NCBI RefSeq assembly: GCF_900102745.1
Contig: NZ_FMZF01000002.1
Location: 186,001-250,000, forward strand
Direction: 5' to 3'
DNA: 64,000 nucleotides
Source: Geodermatophilus telluris
GTDB lineage: Bacteria > Actinomycetota > Actinomycetes > Mycobacteriales > Geodermatophilaceae
The notes under the pieces were generated by a model. That model was given only the letters and a program-made list of their open reading frames with translations. It did no database searches and was not told the origin of the DNA. Position numbers and translations under genes: made by a program. This document shows positions 7,675 through 16,758 of the stretch, piece after piece; within the stretch, counting starts at the first letter, position 1, and each line of letters starts with the position of its first letter.

Positions 7675-9189
7675 TCAGTAGGCGCCGGCGCCGCGCAGGA
7701 CCGCCCCCGCGGTCTTCGCCAGGATCATCAGGTCGAGCGCCAGCGACCAGTTCTCCACGTAGCGGACGTCGATGCGCACCGAGTCGTCCCAGGAGAGGTC
7801 GGAGCGGCCGCTGACCTGCCACAGGCCGGTCAGCCCCGGCTTGACCAGGAACCGGCGGTGCATGTCGACCCCGTACTGCTCGACCTCCTTGGCCAGCGGC
7901 GGACGCGGGCCGACCAGGGACATGTCGCCCCGCAGCACGTTGATCAACTGCGGGAGCTCGTCGATCGAGTAGCGGCGCAGCACGCGTCCGACGCGAGTGA
8001 CCCGTGGGTCGGACCTCATCTTGAACAGCACGCCGTTGCCCTGGTTCTGGGCCGCCAGCTGCTCGACCAGGCGCGGCGCGTCCTGCACCATGCTGCGGAA
8101 CTTCAGCATGGTGAAGGTCGTCCCGCACCTGCCGACCCGCTCCTGCCGGAAGAGCACGGGACCCGGGCTGTCCAGGCGTACGGCCACGGCGACCGCCAGC
8201 AGCGCCGGCGCCAGGAGGAGCAGCCCGAGGGCGGCCACCGAGCGGTCCACGAGGTCCTTCGTGACCCGGCGGACGCCGGTCAGCTCGGGACGCTCCACGT
8301 GCAGCAGCGGCAGGCCGGCGACCGGTCGGATGTGCACCCGGGGTCCCACCACGTCGGTGACCGCAGGGGCCAGGAGCAGCTCGGCCTCGGTGTCCTCCAG
8401 CTGCCACCCCAGTCGCCGGAGGACCCCACCGTGGATCTCCGGCCCGGGCAGCACGGCGACCGTGTCGACCTCGAACCGCTGGACGACGTCAGCGACGTCG
8501 GAGACGCCGCCGAGGACGGGCAGGCCGTTGAACGCGTCGGCGCCGCTGGACTGCTCGGAGGCCGGCAGGCAGCACCCGATCACCCGGTACCCCTGGTGGG
8601 GAGACCGTTGCAGCTGCTCGTCGAGGGCGGCGATCGGTTCGCGCGAGCCGACGAGGAGCGTCGTCTGCAGGTTCTGTCCCTGCTGGCGTTCCCGGCGCAG
8701 CCAGTGCCGGTGCGCCACCCGCCCCAGCAGCGTGAGGATCGTGGCCAGGGGCAGCGTCACGACGACGAGGCCGCGGGCCACCTCGAGCTGGAGGCCCCAG
8801 GACACCGTCGCGACGACGGCGAGCACCGCGACGGCCGCGTCCAGCACGCGGCGGTACTCCTCGACGCCGATCCAGAGGAACCGCTCCTCGTAGGTGCGGG
8901 CCAGGACCATCGCCGGCGTCCACACGACCGGGACGAGCAGCGCCTCCCACAGGAGCGGCCGCGGGTCGTCCGCCGCGAGCACCTCGAACCACAGCACGTA
9001 TCCGACGAGTCCGGCGAGGGTGGCGAGGACGGCGTCCAGGACCGCTGTCCGCCACACGTACCGACGGCGCCACGCCCGCCGTGCCGCGGTTCCCTCGCCC
9101 CGGATGCCGGGGGCGAACAACTCCCAGCCGTCCCGGGGGGAGGGCGGGGAGGCGGACCGTCTCGAGCCGTGGACGCTGGTTGCGGACAT
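7675..9189 (-). CDS. Polyprenyl-phosphate sugar-1-phosphate transferase (WbaP/CpsE-like), copy 1
   Basis: 504 residues. Four N-terminal membrane segments (about 45-140) precede a central Rossmann-like domain, and a last membrane helix (about 300-325) leads into the catalytic bacterial sugar-transferase domain. That domain carries FRSM, SIDELPQLINVLRGDMSLVGPRP and KPGLTGLWQVSGR, all hallmarks of this family. It would start repeat-unit synthesis by moving a sugar phosphate from a UDP-sugar to undecaprenyl or decaprenyl phosphate. GGGGAG lies 8 nt before ATG 9189. It is divergent from a paralogue at 9505; the last catalytic stretch of the two is almost identical at DNA level (see repeats). Confidence 0.93.
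   Translation of the reverse strand: MSATSVHGSRRSASPPSPRDGWELFAPGIRGEGTAARRAWRRRYVWRTAVLDAVLATLAGLVGYVLWFEVLAADDPRPLLWEALLVPVVWTPAMVLARTYEERFLWIGVEEYRRVLDAAVAVLAVVATVSWGLQLEVARGLVVVTLPLATILTLLGRVAHRHWLRRERQQGQNLQTTLLVGSREPIAALDEQLQRSPHQGYRVIGCCLPASEQSSGADAFNGLPVLGGVSDVADVVQRFEVDTVAVLPGPEIHGGVLRRLGWQLEDTEAELLLAPAVTDVVGPRVHIRPVAGLPLLHVERPELTGVRRVTKDLVDRSVAALGLLLLAPALLAVAVAVRLDSPGPVLFRQERVGRCGTTFTMLKFRSMVQDAPRLVEQLAAQNQGNGVLFKMRSDPRVTRVGRVLRRYSIDELPQLINVLRGDMSLVGPRPPLAKEVEQYGVDMHRRFLVKPGLTGLWQVSGRSDLSWDDSVRIDVRYVENWSLALDLMILAKTAGAVLRGAGAY
7741..7986 (-). repeat. 246-bp near-identical segment, copy A (within sugar transferase 1)
   Basis: This segment matches 10705-10950 in inverted orientation with only four differences in 246 bases, all synonymous. 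The rest of the two genes has clearly diverged. Gene conversion is the simplest explanation. Confidence 0.9.
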
Positions 9190-9504
9190 GGCCTCACTCC
9201 CCGTTGACCCCCGTGGCCGGCGGGCGTCCAGCCAGCTGGACGCCCGCGCCGTGTCATTGCGCCACGGCGGTCACCACTTGACAAACTCGGGGAGTTCCCA
9301 TCACGCCAGGTCAGGGTGCCGTCACGGAGGCGGTACCGAGCGGTGCGCCTGGCTCTGCAGAGGACCGCCCGGCGCGGCGCGCGGAGTGATCCTGGTCCCA
9401 TTGCGCGCCATACGGCGGCGCACAATCGATATGCTGCCGGCGTCGTGGTGACGCGCTCGCGGGCCCGACAGTCCATGCACGCCAGCGCTGTACGGGGGTC
9501 AGCC
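9190..9504. other. Divergent promoter region between the two sugar transferases
   Basis: 315 bases. A perfect TTGACA (9278-9283) is followed by a small inverted repeat AACTC-GGG-GAGTT (9284-9296). The octamer CATTGCGC occurs twice (from about 9255 and 9400). A TATGCT box at 9430-9435 could be the -10 of the rightward gene, giving a leader of about 60 nt. I see no clear -35 for it. Confidence 0.4.
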
Positions 9505-11016
9505 GTGTCCTTGCTCGCTGTCCGCGACCAAGCGGTCCAGCACCCGACCAGGTCGGTCGACGCCGGCTGGTCCCGCTTCGCCGGTCGACTGCGCGGCGAC
9601 GGGACCGTCGCCCGACGTGCGTGGCGCCGCACGTACGTGCGCCGCGCGCTCGTGCTGGACGCCGCCTCCGCCGTACTGGCCGCGGCTGTCGGCTACCTCG
9701 TCCGCTTCGGCCCCAACGGCAGCGAGGTCACCTACGCCTCCATCGGTTTCGCCCTGGCCCTGCCCATGGCCTGGGTCCTCGCGATGCTCGTCGGCCGCGC
9801 CTACGAGGAGCGCTTCCTCTGGGTCGGTCCCGAGGAGTTCCGCCGTGTCTTCGACGCCGCGGTCCTCCTCCTCGCCGCGGTGGCCACGGTGTCCTGGGGA
9901 CTGTCGATCGACGTCGCCCGGGGCTTCGTCGTCGTCGCCCTGCCCCTCGCCACGGTCCTGACGCTCATCGTCCGCGTGGTGCACCGCCAGTGGCTGCGCC
10001 TGCAGCGCGGCCGCGGCAGGCACCTGCAGACGACCCTCCTGGTCGGGCACCGCAGCGGCGTTGCGGCCCTCGACGAGCAGATCGACCGCGAGGCCCACCA
10101 CGGGCTGAAGGTCGTCGGTTGCTGCCTCCCCACCGGGTCCGCGCGGGGGGCCGACGCCTTCAACGGACTCCCCGTGCTCGGAGGGCTCGACCAGGTGGCC
10201 GCGGTGGTGCGTGAATACCAGGTCGACACCGTCGCCGTCCTGCCCTGCCCCGAGCTGGACGGGGCGGCGCTGCGCCGGCTGGGCTGGGACCTCGAGGACA
10301 CACCGGCCGAGCTGCTGCTGGCGCCCGCCGTCACCGAGATCGTCGGCCCGCGGGTGCGCATCCGGCCGGTCAGCGGCCTGCCGCTGCTGCACGTGGAGCG
10401 CCCCGAGCTCCGGGGCGTGCGCCGGCTGACCAAGGAGGCGTTCGACCGCACCAGCGCCGCCCTCGGCCTCCTGCTGCTCCTCCCGCTCCTGCTGGCCGTG
10501 GCGGTCGCCGTCAGCGTGACGAGTCGCGGTCCGGTGTTCTTCCGCCAGGAGCGGGTAGGTCGGGACGGCGTGCCGTTCCGGATGGTGAAATTCCGCAGCA
10601 TGGTGGTCGACGCGGACCGCATGGTGGACGCGCTGGCCGCCGGGACCGACGGGAACGGCGTGCTCTTCAAGAAGAAGGTCGACCCGCGGGTCACCCGCGT
10701 CGGGCGCGTGCTGCGCCGCTACTCGATCGACGAGCTCCCGCAGCTGATCAACGTGCTGCGGGGCGACATGTCCCTCGTCGGCCCGCGCCCGCCGCTGGCC
10801 AAGGAGGTCGAGCAGTACGGGGTCGACATGCACCGCCGGTTCCTGGTCAAGCCGGGGCTGACCGGCCTGTGGCAGGTCAGCGGCCGCTCCGACCTCTCCT
10901 GGGACGACTCGGTGCGCATCGACGTCCGCTACGTGGAGAACTGGTCCCTGGCCTTCGACGCCATGATCCTGTGGAAGACCGTGGGCGCCGTCCTCCGGGG
11001 CTCCGGCGCCTACTGA
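9505..11016 (+). CDS. Polyprenyl-phosphate sugar-1-phosphate transferase (WbaP/CpsE-like), copy 2
   Basis: 503 residues, the same layout as copy 1: four N-terminal membrane segments, a central domain, a further membrane helix, then the catalytic domain with SIDELPQLINVLRGDMSLVGPRP. I place the start at GTG 9505, not further upstream, because the distance from this residue to the shared DAGW/RDGW motif (22 residues) equals that in copy 1, and GGGGGT lies just before it. Having two initiating transferases back to back suggests either two glycans with different first sugars or a redundant pair. Differences in the middle domain and an extra Lys (FKKKVDP against FKMRSDP) could affect specificity. 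Confidence 0.92.
   Translation: MSLLAVRDQAVQHPTRSVDAGWSRFAGRLRGDGTVARRAWRRTYVRRALVLDAASAVLAAAVGYLVRFGPNGSEVTYASIGFALALPMAWVLAMLVGRAYEERFLWVGPEEFRRVFDAAVLLLAAVATVSWGLSIDVARGFVVVALPLATVLTLIVRVVHRQWLRLQRGRGRHLQTTLLVGHRSGVAALDEQIDREAHHGLKVVGCCLPTGSARGADAFNGLPVLGGLDQVAAVVREYQVDTVAVLPCPELDGAALRRLGWDLEDTPAELLLAPAVTEIVGPRVRIRPVSGLPLLHVERPELRGVRRLTKEAFDRTSAALGLLLLLPLLLAVAVAVSVTSRGPVFFRQERVGRDGVPFRMVKFRSMVVDADRMVDALAAGTDGNGVLFKKKVDPRVTRVGRVLRRYSIDELPQLINVLRGDMSLVGPRPPLAKEVEQYGVDMHRRFLVKPGLTGLWQVSGRSDLSWDDSVRIDVRYVENWSLAFDAMILWKTVGAVLRGSGAY
10705..10950 (+). repeat. 246-bp near-identical segment, copy B (within sugar transferase 2)
   Basis: Inverted partner of 7741-7986. The longest unbroken identity is about 157 bases (10789-10945). 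It codes for the catalytic core from RVLRRYSIDE to YVENWSL. Confidence 0.9.
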
Positions 11017-11054
11017 GCAGGAGCGGCGGCCTGGCGGGATCCCGCCCGGACCCC

Positions 11055-11297
11055 TCAGGCGACGACGTGGCGCAGCGCGGTGCGGGCCGGCCCGACGCCG
11101 CACAGCGCGGCCACCAGCAGGACCGGCCCGTGCTCGGCGACGAGGACGGTGAGGGCCAGCCAGGTCGAGCCCAGGAGGAAAGCCACGACCGGATCCTGGG
11201 GGTCCGCACCGGGCCGGGGTGCGCACGCACGAGGTGTTCGGGGCGCGTGTGAGCCGACGTGGTTGCGGTGGCGAGCGGGACGGTCCGGGGGCACCAC
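11055..11297 (-). CDS. Possible small two-helix membrane protein
   Basis: An 80-codon frame whose last 45 residues look real: DPVVAFLLGSTWLALTV then GPVLLVAALCGVGPAR, two short hydrophobic segments ending in a basic tail. The first 35 codons are Arg/Pro-rich and may not be translated, so the true start is unsure. It lies alone between the second sugar transferase and the LCP gene, in the same direction as LCP. I do not recognise a family. Without comparison it may be chance. Confidence 0.35.
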   Translation of the reverse strand: MVPPDRPARHRNHVGSHAPRTPRACAPRPGADPQDPVVAFLLGSTWLALTVLVAEHGPVLLVAALCGVGPARTALRHVVA

Positions 11298-11312
11298 GGG
11301 CAGCGCCGGCCC

Positions 11313-11336
11313 CTCCCGTCACCCGGGTGACGGGAG
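11313..11336 (-). terminator. Perfect 24-bp palindromic hairpin after the LCP gene
   Basis: CTCCCGTCACCC is followed directly by its reverse complement, 13 bases after the LCP stop codon. There is no T run, which is common for actinobacterial terminators. Confidence 0.6.
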
Positions 11337-11349
11337 CGACGGCGGTGGG

Positions 11350-12426
11350 TCAGCGGGGCACGTCGGGCAGCGCCTGGGCGGCGAACTCGTCCGCGTTCTG
11401 CGACAGGGTGTCGTTCTGCAGGTAGGCCCACATCCGCTGGCCGCCCACCCGGTCGAGGTAGACGACGCTCGCCGGGCCCTCCATGCCGGTGCCCAGCACC
11501 GGCGCGGTGAAGGAGTCGACCGCGTCGGGCCGCAGGTCCCGCATCGAGTAGGCCAGCCCCAGCAGGTCGGTGTCGGCGAGCGAGTCGTCGACGGCGACCG
11601 AGCTGGTCACCGCCAGCAGCGCGGCGTCGAGGCGGCCCGGGTCGGTGAAGGTGTCGGTGGTCAGCAGCTGGCTGAACACCGCCTCGATGAACTGTTGCTG
11701 CCGGCGCACCCGGTCGAAGTCGCCGCCGGGCAGCCCGTAGCGCTGCCCCAGGTACCAGCGCGCCTGGTCACCGTCGAGGTGGTTGACCCCCGCCGGGAAG
11801 GTGTACGGCCCGTTGCTGGTGGTCTCGGCGACGACGACGTCCACCCCGCCCAGGTCGTCGGTGACCTGGATGATCCCCTCGAAGTCGATCGCGACGTAGT
11901 GGTCGATGCGCACCTGGGTCAGCTGCTCGACCGTCTGGACGAGCAGCGCGGGCCCGCCGTAGGCGTAGGCAGCGTTGATCTTGGTCGTCCCGTGGCCGGG
12001 GACGTCGACCCAGGAGTCGCGGGGGATCGACACCAGCTGGGCGTGCTGCCGGTCGGCGGAGAGCCGGGCGATCATGATGGCGTCCGACCGGCCGCCCTCG
12101 GCGATGCCGGCGTCGGCGGTGGCCCGGGTGTCGGTGCCCACGAGGAGGAAGGTGACCGGCTCGTCGCCGGCCTCGGTGGCCGGCGTCGCCGGCGCGGGGC
12201 GGGCCTGCTCGTCGAGGCCGGCGAAGACGTCGGCCACCCGGTCGATGTTGCCCGCGTAGCGGTCGGTCAGGTACCACAGCCCCCCGCCGGCCAGCACCAC
12301 CAGCACGGTGACCAGGACGCCGAGGGCGACCAGGAAGCGGCGCAGTCCGCTCCTGCGCCGCGGCGGCTGCGTCGTGTCCGGCTCGTCGACGACCAGCGTC
12401 GACCCGTCGACCCGCTCGTTCTCCAT
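11350..12426 (-). CDS. LytR-CpsA-Psr (LCP) family glycan ligase
   Basis: 358 residues: a short basic cytoplasmic tail, one membrane helix at about 29-52, then the extracytoplasmic LCP catalytic domain. Conserved parts are FLLVGTDTR, RSDAIMIARLSAD, LVSIPRDSWVD, the KINAAYAYGGP segment and DFDRVRRQQQF. LCP enzymes move lipid-linked polymers onto peptidoglycan or arabinogalactan. Placed here it is a good candidate for attaching the locus product to the wall. The ATG at 12426 has GGGGG about 5 nt upstream. No C-terminal LytR_C domain is present. Confidence 0.93.
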   Translation of the reverse strand: MENERVDGSTLVVDEPDTTQPPRRRSGLRRFLVALGVLVTVLVVLAGGGLWYLTDRYAGNIDRVADVFAGLDEQARPAPATPATEAGDEPVTFLLVGTDTRATADAGIAEGGRSDAIMIARLSADRQHAQLVSIPRDSWVDVPGHGTTKINAAYAYGGPALLVQTVEQLTQVRIDHYVAIDFEGIIQVTDDLGGVDVVVAETTSNGPYTFPAGVNHLDGDQARWYLGQRYGLPGGDFDRVRRQQQFIEAVFSQLLTTDTFTDPGRLDAALLAVTSSVAVDDSLADTDLLGLAYSMRDLRPDAVDSFTAPVLGTGMEGPASVVYLDRVGGQRMWAYLQNDTLSQNADEFAAQALPDVPR

Positions 12427-12612
12427 CTGGACCCCCGTGACTGTCGGGCACCGACGCTACGGCGCGTGGGCGCCGGCCGGACCGGGGAGCCACTCCTCGG
12501 GGTGAGGCCGGCGGCGGGCGGTGTCGGGACCCGTCCGTCCCACGTGCCCCGCCCGACCCTCCTGAGGGGGCGGTCGCTCAGGTCCGGCCCGGTGGGTGCC
12601 GATGACGTCACC

Positions 12613-13482
12613 GTGTGGACCTGGATCGTCGGTGGGCTCGTGGTGTGGGCGCTCGTCGCCGCCGTGCTGGGCGTGGTGATCGGCCGGAGCATCCGGCTGG
12701 CCGACGTCCGGTCGCCGGGCACCCCGGTGGACCGGCCCCTCCCGGCCGCGGCCTCCGACGGCGTCGTCACCCGGCGGGCCGGTGCCCGACGGCGCATCCC
12801 CCTCTCGCCCGTGGGCGTCGGCCTGGCCGCCACCGCCGTGGCGCTCGAGACCGCCGGCTTCGTGCTGCGGCTGACCGACGCCGACGGTCCGCTGTCCCGG
12901 GTGCTGTCGATGGACGCGCCGTCGTCCCTGCCGCGCCTGTACGTCGCCGGCCTGTTCGCGGCTGCCGCGCTGGCCGCCGTCGCCGCCGCGGGGCGCACGC
13001 CCGCGCGTCGCGGCTGGTGGCTGGCGGTCGGGCTGGTCGCCGCCGGCATCGCCGTCGTCAAGGCCGGTGGCACGGTCCACGAGGACGCCGTGCACGCCCT
13101 GACCGAGCGGCTGGGTGCCGCGGGCGCCGTGACCGTCGGCGTCGCGCTCCTCGCCGTCGTCCTCCTCGTCCTCGCCGTCCTCACCCGGGCCGAGCGGCGC
13201 GACCGGCGCCGGGTCCTGGGCGCGCTGGCGGCCTACGGCGTCGCCTCCGTGGGCCTCTCGGCCGTGTCGGCGGTCGCCGGCAGCTGGGCGGTCACGGCCA
13301 CCTACCTCGAGGAGTCCGGTGAGGCGCTGGCCGGCGTCGCCTTCCTCGTCGCCGTCCTCGTCGGCGTCGCGCCCCGGCTCGTCCTGCCCGCCGACGTGGT
13401 GCTGCGCCGCCGTGCCGACGCCGAGACCCTGGACGCCACGGCGGTCCGGCTCCCCGGGCAGCGCGGGGCCACCGGCCGCTGA
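12613..13482 (+). CDS. Polytopic membrane protein of unknown function
   Basis: 289 residues with about seven hydrophobic segments. It opens with WTWIVGGLVVWALVAAVLGVVIG, continues with a cytoplasmic loop rich in Arg and Pro, then pairs of helices (about 75-95, 117-133, 139-155, 176-195, 210-232, 240-255). GTG 12613 is chosen since the helix starts right there; no strong SD is visible. It is divergent from LCP and 89 bases before ugd. I do not recognise the family. Confidence 0.7.
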   Translation: MWTWIVGGLVVWALVAAVLGVVIGRSIRLADVRSPGTPVDRPLPAAASDGVVTRRAGARRRIPLSPVGVGLAATAVALETAGFVLRLTDADGPLSRVLSMDAPSSLPRLYVAGLFAAAALAAVAAAGRTPARRGWWLAVGLVAAGIAVVKAGGTVHEDAVHALTERLGAAGAVTVGVALLAVVLLVLAVLTRAERRDRRRVLGALAAYGVASVGLSAVSAVAGSWAVTATYLEESGEALAGVAFLVAVLVGVAPRLVLPADVVLRRRADAETLDATAVRLPGQRGATGR

Positions 13483-13571
13483 CGGCCTCCTGAGGGGAGG
13501 TCCCACCCAGCGCGGCCGCCACCGGGGTGGTGCACTTCGACGACGACGTGTCCCGAGGTGGGGAGGCGAGG

Positions 13572-14891
13572 ATGCGGATCTCGGTGATCGGCTGCGGCTA
13601 CCTGGGCGCCGTGCACGCGGCCTCCATGGCCGAGCTGGGGCACGAGGTGGTCGGCATCGACGTCGACCGGCGCAAGGTCACCGCGCTGTGTCAGGGGCGG
13701 GCGCCGTTCTACGAGCCGGACTTCCCCGAGCTGCTGCGCCACTCGCTCGGCTCGGGCCGTCTCTCCTTCAGCACCGAGATCGACGACGCCGCCGACGCGG
13801 ACGTGCACTTCCTCTGCGTGGGCACCCCGCAGAAGCACGGGGAGTACGCCGCCGACCTGCGCTTCGTCCAGGCCGCCGCCGAGTCGTTGCTGGCCGTGCT
13901 CCGCCCGGGTCAGCTGGTCGTCGGCAAGTCCACCGTGCCGGTGGGCACCGCCGCCGAGCTCGCCGCCGTGTTCGCCGAGAAGGTGCCCGGGGCGCTGCTG
14001 GCGTGGAACCCGGAGTTCCTCCGCGAGGGCTTCGCCGTCCACGACACCCTCGAGCCCGACCGGCTGGTGTACGGCCTGCCCGCCGGGGACGACGGCGCGA
14101 CCGCCGAGCGCCTCCTCGACGACGTCTACGCCCCCATCGTGGCCCGCGGCACCCCGAAGGTGACCACCGACTTCGCCACCGCCGAGATGGTCAAGACCGC
14201 CGCCAACTCCTTCCTGGCCACCAAGATCTCCTTCATCAACGCGATGGCCGAGCTGTGCGAGGCCACCGGCGCCGACGTCAAGCAGCTCGCCGACGCCATC
14301 GGCTACGACGACCGCATCGGGCGGAAGTTCCTCAACGCCGGCCTCGGCTTCGGCGGCGGCTGCCTGCCCAAGGACATCCGCGCCTTCATGGCCCGCGCCG
14401 GCGAGCTCGGGGCCGATCAGGCGCTGACCTTCCTGCGCGAGGTCGACAACATCAACATGCGCCGCCGCATCCGGATGGTGGAGCTGGCCCGCGAGGTCCT
14501 CGACGGATCGCTGCTCGGCAAGCACGTCGCCGTCCTCGGCGCGGCGTTCAAGCCCGACTCCGACGACATCCGCGACTCCCCGGCGCTCAACGTCGCCGCC
14601 CAGCTGCAGCTCCAAGGCGCGGTGGTGCGGGTGACCGACCCCGCAGCGGTGGACAACGCCCGCCGGCTGTGGCCGCAGCTGGACTACGCGCCCACGCCGG
14701 AGGAGGCCGCCGCCGGCGCGGATGCGGTGCTGGTGCTCACCGAGTGGAAGCAGTACCGCGAGCTCGACCCCGAGGGTTTCGGACGAGTGGTGCGGCAGAA
14801 GCGGGTGCTCGACGGGCGCAACGCCCTCGACCGGGAGGCCTGGACCGCCGCCGGCTGGACCTACCGGGCCCTCGGCCGCCGGACCGACTGA
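13572..14891 (+). CDS. ugd: UDP-glucose 6-dehydrogenase
   Basis: 439 residues. The NAD-binding loop is VIGCGYLGAVHA (residues 5-16), the substrate region is WNPEFLREGFAVHDT, and the catalytic Cys sits in GFGGGCLPKDIRAF. It oxidises UDP-glucose to UDP-glucuronate, the acidic sugar donor for the glycan and the substrate for the UDP-xylose synthase-like enzyme at 59457. GGGAGG lies about 5 nt before ATG 13572; the frame is open further upstream but that part is not conserved. A hairpin follows at 14910. Confidence 0.95.
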   Translation: MRISVIGCGYLGAVHAASMAELGHEVVGIDVDRRKVTALCQGRAPFYEPDFPELLRHSLGSGRLSFSTEIDDAADADVHFLCVGTPQKHGEYAADLRFVQAAAESLLAVLRPGQLVVGKSTVPVGTAAELAAVFAEKVPGALLAWNPEFLREGFAVHDTLEPDRLVYGLPAGDDGATAERLLDDVYAPIVARGTPKVTTDFATAEMVKTAANSFLATKISFINAMAELCEATGADVKQLADAIGYDDRIGRKFLNAGLGFGGGCLPKDIRAFMARAGELGADQALTFLREVDNINMRRRIRMVELAREVLDGSLLGKHVAVLGAAFKPDSDDIRDSPALNVAAQLQLQGAVVRVTDPAAVDNARRLWPQLDYAPTPEEAAAGADAVLVLTEWKQYRELDPEGFGRVVRQKRVLDGRNALDREAWTAAGWTYRALGRRTD

Positions 14892-14909
14892 CAACCCGGT
14901 CTCCACCAC

Positions 14910-14929
14910 GGGACGGACGGTTCCGTCCC
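14910..14929 (+). terminator. Hairpin after ugd
   Basis: A 7-bp stem (GGGACGG/CCGTCCC) with a 6-nt loop, 18 bases after the ugd stop codon. Confidence 0.5.
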
Positions 14930-15020
14930 ACCAGGCATGGCGCGCGCCGCGCCGTGCCCTTACCATCCGGGGCACGAGGGGACGCCCACCCAGCGCGGTG
15001 GACGTGGGAAAGGCTGTGCG

Positions 15021-15260
15021 GTGCACGCTCCGGGCGAGGACCAGCTACCCAGTCGGCGCGCCCTCCACCCTCACGACCCCCTTCCTGCTGACCGGCCGCG
15101 CCTGCGGGCGGTCGAGGACCCGCTCCCGCCGACCGGCCCGCCGTGCACCTGCGGCCACGGGAAGACGGCCCACGAGCACTACCGGCGGGGCCGGGAGTGT
15201 GCCCTCTGCCGCTGCTCCTCCTACCGTCGTCGCAGGTGGTTCCGCCGCAACCGCGCATGA
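15021..15260 (+). CDS. Small Cys/His-rich 'YRRG' protein, member 1
   Basis: 79 residues from GTG 15021, with GGGAAAGG about 7 nt upstream. The C-terminal half holds CTCGHGKTAHEHYRRGRECALC and then C, Y and a run of Arg. The spacing C-x-C-G-H-G-K-x2-H-x-H-Y-R-R-G-x-[DE]-C-x2-C recurs in two other genes of this window (18070 and 38226). The Cys and His residues suggest a small zinc-binding knuckle; the YRRG and Arg-rich tail suggest contact with nucleic acid or acidic lipid or polymer. No known domain is recognised. It follows ugd. Confidence 0.75.
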   Translation: MHAPGEDQLPSRRALHPHDPLPADRPRLRAVEDPLPPTGPPCTCGHGKTAHEHYRRGRECALCRCSSYRRRRWFRRNRA

Positions 15261-15471
15261 GCCAGCGCTCCGGGACAGCCGGGACGACTGCCCACGGACG
15301 ACGCGGCGACTACGGAGCGTGAGACACGCCAGGGGTGCACCCAAATGGGACCCCTCGACCAGTTGAACGACGGACCAACACCACGCCAAGGTCGTCACCG
15401 GGTGTACCCGGCTCCTGGCCGGGTGCCCCGCCGCGGTGCGACCGGCGCGCCGAGGTGGCGAGGAGGGCAAC

Positions 15472-16758
15472 GTGCTGGTCGACGAGGACTGCGGAGGAGC
15501 GCTCGGCTCCGTCGCGGTGCCCGTCCCCGGCCGCGGCCCGCTCCGCCGGACCCTCGGCCGCGGTCTCGCGCTCCTCGTCCTCCTCGCCGGTGCCTGGCTC
15601 CTCCTCGCGCTCGTGGGCGGTACCGCCCGCGCCGACGACGCCGTGCCGGCCGCCGACGACGCCTCCGCGGGCTGGGGAGACGACGGCAGCACCGGGCACG
15701 CGACGTCCGAGCCGGTCGAGGAGCCGGCCGGGACGTGGCCGGTGGCCGCCGAGGACCCCGTGCCGGTGGAGCCGGTCACGACGTGGGAGCCTGCGGACCC
15801 GGTCGAGCCGACGCCCGTCCCGGACGCCCCGGCTCCGGACGCCCCGGTGACGGAGCCCGAGCCCCCGATCGCCGCCGAGCCCCCGGTCGCCGCCGAGCCC
15901 CCGGTCGCCGCCGAGCCCTCGGTCGGCACCGACGCCGGCACCCCGGACGCCGGTACCCCGGGGACGACGGACCCGGCTCCCGCCGCCCCGGCCACCCCGA
16001 CGGAGCCGGTCACCACCGAGCCCGTCCCGACCGAGCCAGGCACCACCGACCCGACCACCACCGAGCCTGCCCCGACGGACCCGGCCGTCCCGACGGACCC
16101 CGCCGCGACCGACCCCGCCACCACCGACCCCGCCACCACCGACCCCGCCACGGGGGCCGCGACGGCCGGCAGTGTGGGCGCCGGGGCCCCGGCGACCACT
16201 GACGAGGCCACCGGCGACGCCGCGCCCACCGCCGGGCCGGACGTGCTCGCGATCCAGGCCGACGCCCCGCTCGCCGCGGCGGAGGCCGGCCCGGCCGACC
16301 CCGCCGGGACGCCGACCTGTGACGGCAGCGAGGACCCCGCGGCGCCGGCCCCGGCGGAGACGGCCGCACCGTCCCGCGGCGGTCACGACGACACCACGAC
16401 GTCCGTCCGGCGCGAGCCCCCTGCGGGTCCCGCCCCGGACGGTGGCATCGAGGTCGCCGCCGCGCCCGCCTCCGTCGCCCCCTCGACGGCTCCTGCCGGC
16501 GCTCCCGCACCCGCTCCTCCGCTCCCGCCGCCGCTCCCGCCGGCACCGCCGGCGGTGCCGGCGGGCTCCTGCGTCACGGGGGCCGGCGGCAGCTACGCCG
16601 GCACCGGCGGGGGGCAGAACGGTGGGTCCGCGACGGACCTCGCCGTCCTCGGCCGGGGTCTCCCGGCCCCACCCCTGGCCGCTCCCGGCCTCCTGCACGG
16701 CTCTGCCGTCGACCCGGTCACCCACCGCGCCGACGAGCCTGGTTCGTCTCCGGACTGA
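15472..16758 (+). CDS. Secreted Pro/Thr/Ala-rich low-complexity protein
   Basis: 428 residues from GTG 15472, with AGGAGGG 5 nt upstream. A signal sequence or membrane anchor (about 27-48, LALLVLLAGAWLLLALVGG then TARADD) is followed by about 300 residues made mostly of Pro, Thr, Ala, Glu and Asp. Repeats include three copies of (V/I)AAEPP and three of DPATT. A short C-terminal stretch with one Cys pair is richer in Gly. Its extended, acidic, Thr-rich make-up resembles wall-spanning or O-mannosylated stalk proteins of actinobacteria. The opposite strand also stays open over this range, but that is a composition effect. Function unknown. Confidence 0.75.
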   Translation: MLVDEDCGGALGSVAVPVPGRGPLRRTLGRGLALLVLLAGAWLLLALVGGTARADDAVPAADDASAGWGDDGSTGHATSEPVEEPAGTWPVAAEDPVPVEPVTTWEPADPVEPTPVPDAPAPDAPVTEPEPPIAAEPPVAAEPPVAAEPSVGTDAGTPDAGTPGTTDPAPAAPATPTEPVTTEPVPTEPGTTDPTTTEPAPTDPAVPTDPAATDPATTDPATTDPATGAATAGSVGAGAPATTDEATGDAAPTAGPDVLAIQADAPLAAAEAGPADPAGTPTCDGSEDPAAPAPAETAAPSRGGHDDTTTSVRREPPAGPAPDGGIEVAAAPASVAPSTAPAGAPAPAPPLPPPLPPAPPAVPAGSCVTGAGGSYAGTGGGQNGGSATDLAVLGRGLPAPPLAAPGLLHGSAVDPVTHRADEPGSSPD

